A DNA stretch of 22,971 bases from the NCBI GenBank assembly GCA_050115015.1, contig JASFRI010000018.1, forward strand, positions 1-22,971, in the 5' to 3' direction. The position numbers and the translations under genes are program-made. How positions within the stretch are numbered: position 1 is the stretch's first letter; each line of letters begins with the position of its first letter. Origin of the DNA: JASFRI01 sp050115015 (GTDB taxonomy: Bacteria > Acidobacteriota > Polarisedimenticolia > CBDVAL01). This document shows positions 21,201 through 22,971 of this stretch, one piece after another. The notes below the pieces were generated by a model that was given only the letters and a program-made list of their open reading frames with translations, was not told where the DNA came from and did no database searches.

Positions 21201-22576
21201 CCGCGAGCGAGAAGCGCAAGGCACCGGTCCGGATCCTGGTGGTGGACGACGAGCCGATCGTCGTCGATTCCCTCGCCGAGTGGTTCCGGCAGGACGGCTA
21301 CGACGTGGACGTGGCCCGGAACGCCAAGGAGGCGCTGCGCCGGGTCGCGGAGCGCCGGCACGACATCGCGGTGATCGACATCCGGATGCCAGGGATGGAC
21401 GGGCTGGAGCTGCAACGCCGGCTGGCCGACGCGAACCCGGACCTGACCGTCATCGTCATGACCGGCTATGCCTCGGTGGAGTCGGCGGTCCAGGCCCTCA
21501 AGGCGGGCGCCTACGACTACATCACGAAGCCCTTCGATCCCGACGAGCTGTCACACCTGATCCGGCGGGCCAGCGAGCACCGTTCGCTGCGCTCGGAGAA
21601 CCTGCGGCTCAAGGAGAGCCTGGCCACGATGGCGGAGCCGCCCAGCATCGTCGGTGACTCCCCCGGAATCCGGCGCATCCTGGAGCTGGTGGAGACGGTG
21701 GCTCCCACCGACGCCACGGTGCTGGTGCGGGGGGAGTCCGGCTGTGGCAAGGAGCTCGTGGCCCGCGCGATCCACGCCCACTCCCCGCGCCGCTTCGAGC
21801 CCCTGGTGACCGTGAACTGCGGGGCCCTGGCGGAGGGGGTGCTGGAGAGCGAGCTGTTCGGGCACGAGCCAGGCTCGTTCACCGGCGCCCAGGGACGGCG
21901 GAAGGGGAAGTTCGAGCTCGCCGACGGCGGCACGATCTTCCTGGACGAGATCGGGGCCGTGGCGCCCAAGGTGCAGGTGGAGATGCTCCGCGTCCTGGAG
22001 GAGAAGACGGTGACCCGGGTGGGCGGCCAGGAAGCCATCGCCGTGGACTTCCGCGTGGTGGCCGCCACGAACCAGGACCTCGAGGCGATGGTCCGGGAGG
22101 GGACGTTCCGGGATGATCTCTACTGGCGCCTGAATGTCTTCACCATCCCGATCCCGTCCCTGCGTGAGCGTCCGGAGGACATCCCGTTGCTGACCCAGCA
22201 CTTCCTGGATCGCTATGCCCAGGCGATGAACCGCAAGCCGATGCGGCTGTGCGACGAGGCGCTGGAGGTCCTGTGCCGCTACCAATGGCCGGGGAACGTC
22301 CGGGAGCTCCAGAACGCGATGGAGCGCGCCATGGTGGTGGGCCAGCCGCCGGAGATCCGGGTGGCGGACCTCCCGGTCCGCATCACCGGGGCCCCCATGG
22401 AGCAGGGAGCCCGCTCCCTGGCGGCGGTGGAGCGGCGGCACATCATCGAGGTGCTGGACTCCACCGACTGGAACATCAGCCAGGCCGCCCGGGTCCTCGA
22501 GGTCGACCGCAGCACTCTCTACAACAAGCTGCGGGATTACGACCTGAAGAGGCCGACGGGTGCCGGCGTCGCCTGA
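21197..22576 (+). CDS. NtrC-family sigma-54-dependent response regulator
   Basis: The 459-aa protein has a REC domain (about 12-125; phosphoacceptor Asp61 in VIDIRMPGMDG, acidic pair in VVDDEP, switch Lys in ITKPFDPDE) and an AAA+ domain (about 150-385). The AAA+ domain has Walker A GESGCGKE, Walker B GGTIFLDEIG, arginine-finger region FRDDLYWRLNVF and RYQWPGNVRELQNAMERAM. A Fis-type HTH closes the protein (NISQAARVLEVDRSTLYNKL). The sigma-54 contact loop reads GSFTGA in place of the usual GAFTGA. Thr and Phe of the loop are retained, so activator function is expected. The ATG overlaps the kinase stop. It is the cognate regulator of the heme kinase and the obvious candidate to activate the sigma-54 promoter at 16761-16777, making the operon autoregulated. 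Confidence 0.97.
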   Translation: MTASEKRKAPVRILVVDDEPIVVDSLAEWFRQDGYDVDVARNAKEALRRVAERRHDIAVIDIRMPGMDGLELQRRLADANPDLTVIVMTGYASVESAVQALKAGAYDYITKPFDPDELSHLIRRASEHRSLRSENLRLKESLATMAEPPSIVGDSPGIRRILELVETVAPTDATVLVRGESGCGKELVARAIHAHSPRRFEPLVTVNCGALAEGVLESELFGHEPGSFTGAQGRRKGKFELADGGTIFLDEIGAVAPKVQVEMLRVLEEKTVTRVGGQEAIAVDFRVVAATNQDLEAMVREGTFRDDLYWRLNVFTIPIPSLRERPEDIPLLTQHFLDRYAQAMNRKPMRLCDEALEVLCRYQWPGNVRELQNAMERAMVVGQPPEIRVADLPVRITGAPMEQGARSLAAVERRHIIEVLDSTDWNISQAARVLEVDRSTLYNKLRDYDLKRPTGAGVA

Positions 22577-22971
22577 GACGAGGGCGGTCGCCGCGGTCGA
22601 GGTGCTGCCGCTGGGCCCCCTGGCGATCGCGGAATCCCTGGTGGCGTCCCTCAGCCGGCGCCTCTCCGTGCCGACACGGCTGCGCGCCGCCCTGGCGGAG
22701 ACCGCGTTCCCCCGGATCGACGGCCGGCCCCAGCTCGACGGGGCCCTCCTTCTCGGCCGGGTGGAGGCACTGGCGGAGCGCCCGGAGATCGTCCTGGTGG
22801 GGGTGACACCGGAGGACATCGGCACCCGGATCTTCGCCTACGTGTTCGGACAGGCGCGAAGGCACGGTCGCGCGGCCCTGATCTCCACGGCACGCCTGGA
22901 CCCGCGGTTCTACGGGCTGACGCCGGACCCCGCCCTCACCTCCCGACGGGCGGTGGCGGAGATCCTCCACG
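22560..22971 (+). CDS. amzA: Archaemetzincin-family zinc metallopeptidase (5' part; runs off window)
   Basis: The frame from GTG 22560 encodes 137 residues up to the window end. The protein shows EVLPLGPLAIAESLVASL near the N-terminus, a central QLDGALLLGRVEALAE and VLVGVTPEDIGTRIFAYVFG, then ARRHGRAALISTARLDPRFY and RRAVAEILH. This is the archaemetzincin pattern (VGVTDVDL..., FGxA, A-x-(V/I)S-x-x-R-L-x-P-x-FYG). The final His would be the first residue of the HExxHxxGxxHC zinc site, which falls outside the window. The family is usually around 180 aa. Start choice: AAGAGG lies 7 nt upstream of GTG 22560, giving a 17-nt overlap with the regulator gene. GTG 22602 is an alternative that would lose little. 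The function of bacterial archaemetzincins is poorly known (aminopeptidase activity is reported for the human relative). A link to the redox operon is not implied beyond adjacency. Confidence 0.8.
   Translation, partial: MPASPETRAVAAVEVLPLGPLAIAESLVASLSRRLSVPTRLRAALAETAFPRIDGRPQLDGALLLGRVEALAERPEIVLVGVTPEDIGTRIFAYVFGQARRHGRAALISTARLDPRFYGLTPDPALTSRRAVAEILH

Overview
This window is very GC-rich DNA with strong G/C preference at third codon positions. It comes from a Gram-negative type of bacterium: signal-peptide exoprotease, periplasmic c-type heme sensor kinase, sigma-54 control, NrfD-type respiratory membrane protein. Acidobacteriota, Myxococcota/Desulfobacterota-like or a related uncultured phylum would fit. 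The phylum cannot be fixed from sequence alone. I saw no rRNA, tRNA, CRISPR array, transposase or phage gene.

Left edge (1-2494): a partial TrmJ/SpoU-type RNA 2'-O-methyltransferase on the minus strand, cut by the window start, is divergent from a secreted subtilisin-like (S8) protease with a calcium-binding thrombospondin-type-3 segment.

Centre (2495-16539): a divergent Pfa-like (polyunsaturated fatty acid / secondary lipid synthase) locus. On the minus strand, a zinc-ribbon SAM methyltransferase overlaps pfaD (FMN enoyl reductase) by 4 nt. On the plus strand, three overlapping genes encode a KS-AT-ACPx5-KR megasynthase (PfaA architecture, 2129 aa), a free-standing ketosynthase (466 aa), and an AT-dehydratase-phosphopantetheinyl transferase fusion (1152 aa). 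Together they carry every activity for iterative acyl elongation and reduction plus self-activation of the ACPs. There is no visible chain-length factor, second dehydratase pair, acyltransferase of the AGPAT type or thioesterase. The subunit split is unlike canonical pfaABCD and partly recalls enediyne synthases, which end in DH-PPTase. I regard this as the likely novel system.

Right (16540-22576): a roughly 330-nt regulatory region holds tandem hairpins, an IHF-like site and a very good sigma-54 promoter. It precedes a tight five-gene operon: membrane-anchored GcvH-like protein without an obvious lipoyl lysine, four-cluster ferredoxin-like subunit with a C-terminal anchor, NrfD/HybB-like quinone-interacting membrane protein, histidine kinase with two c-type heme motifs in its periplasmic sensor, and an NtrC-family sigma-54 activator. 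The simplest reading is a redox-responsive, autoregulated electron-transfer module.

Right edge (22560-22971): the 5' part of an archaemetzincin gene, cut just as the zinc-binding motif begins.
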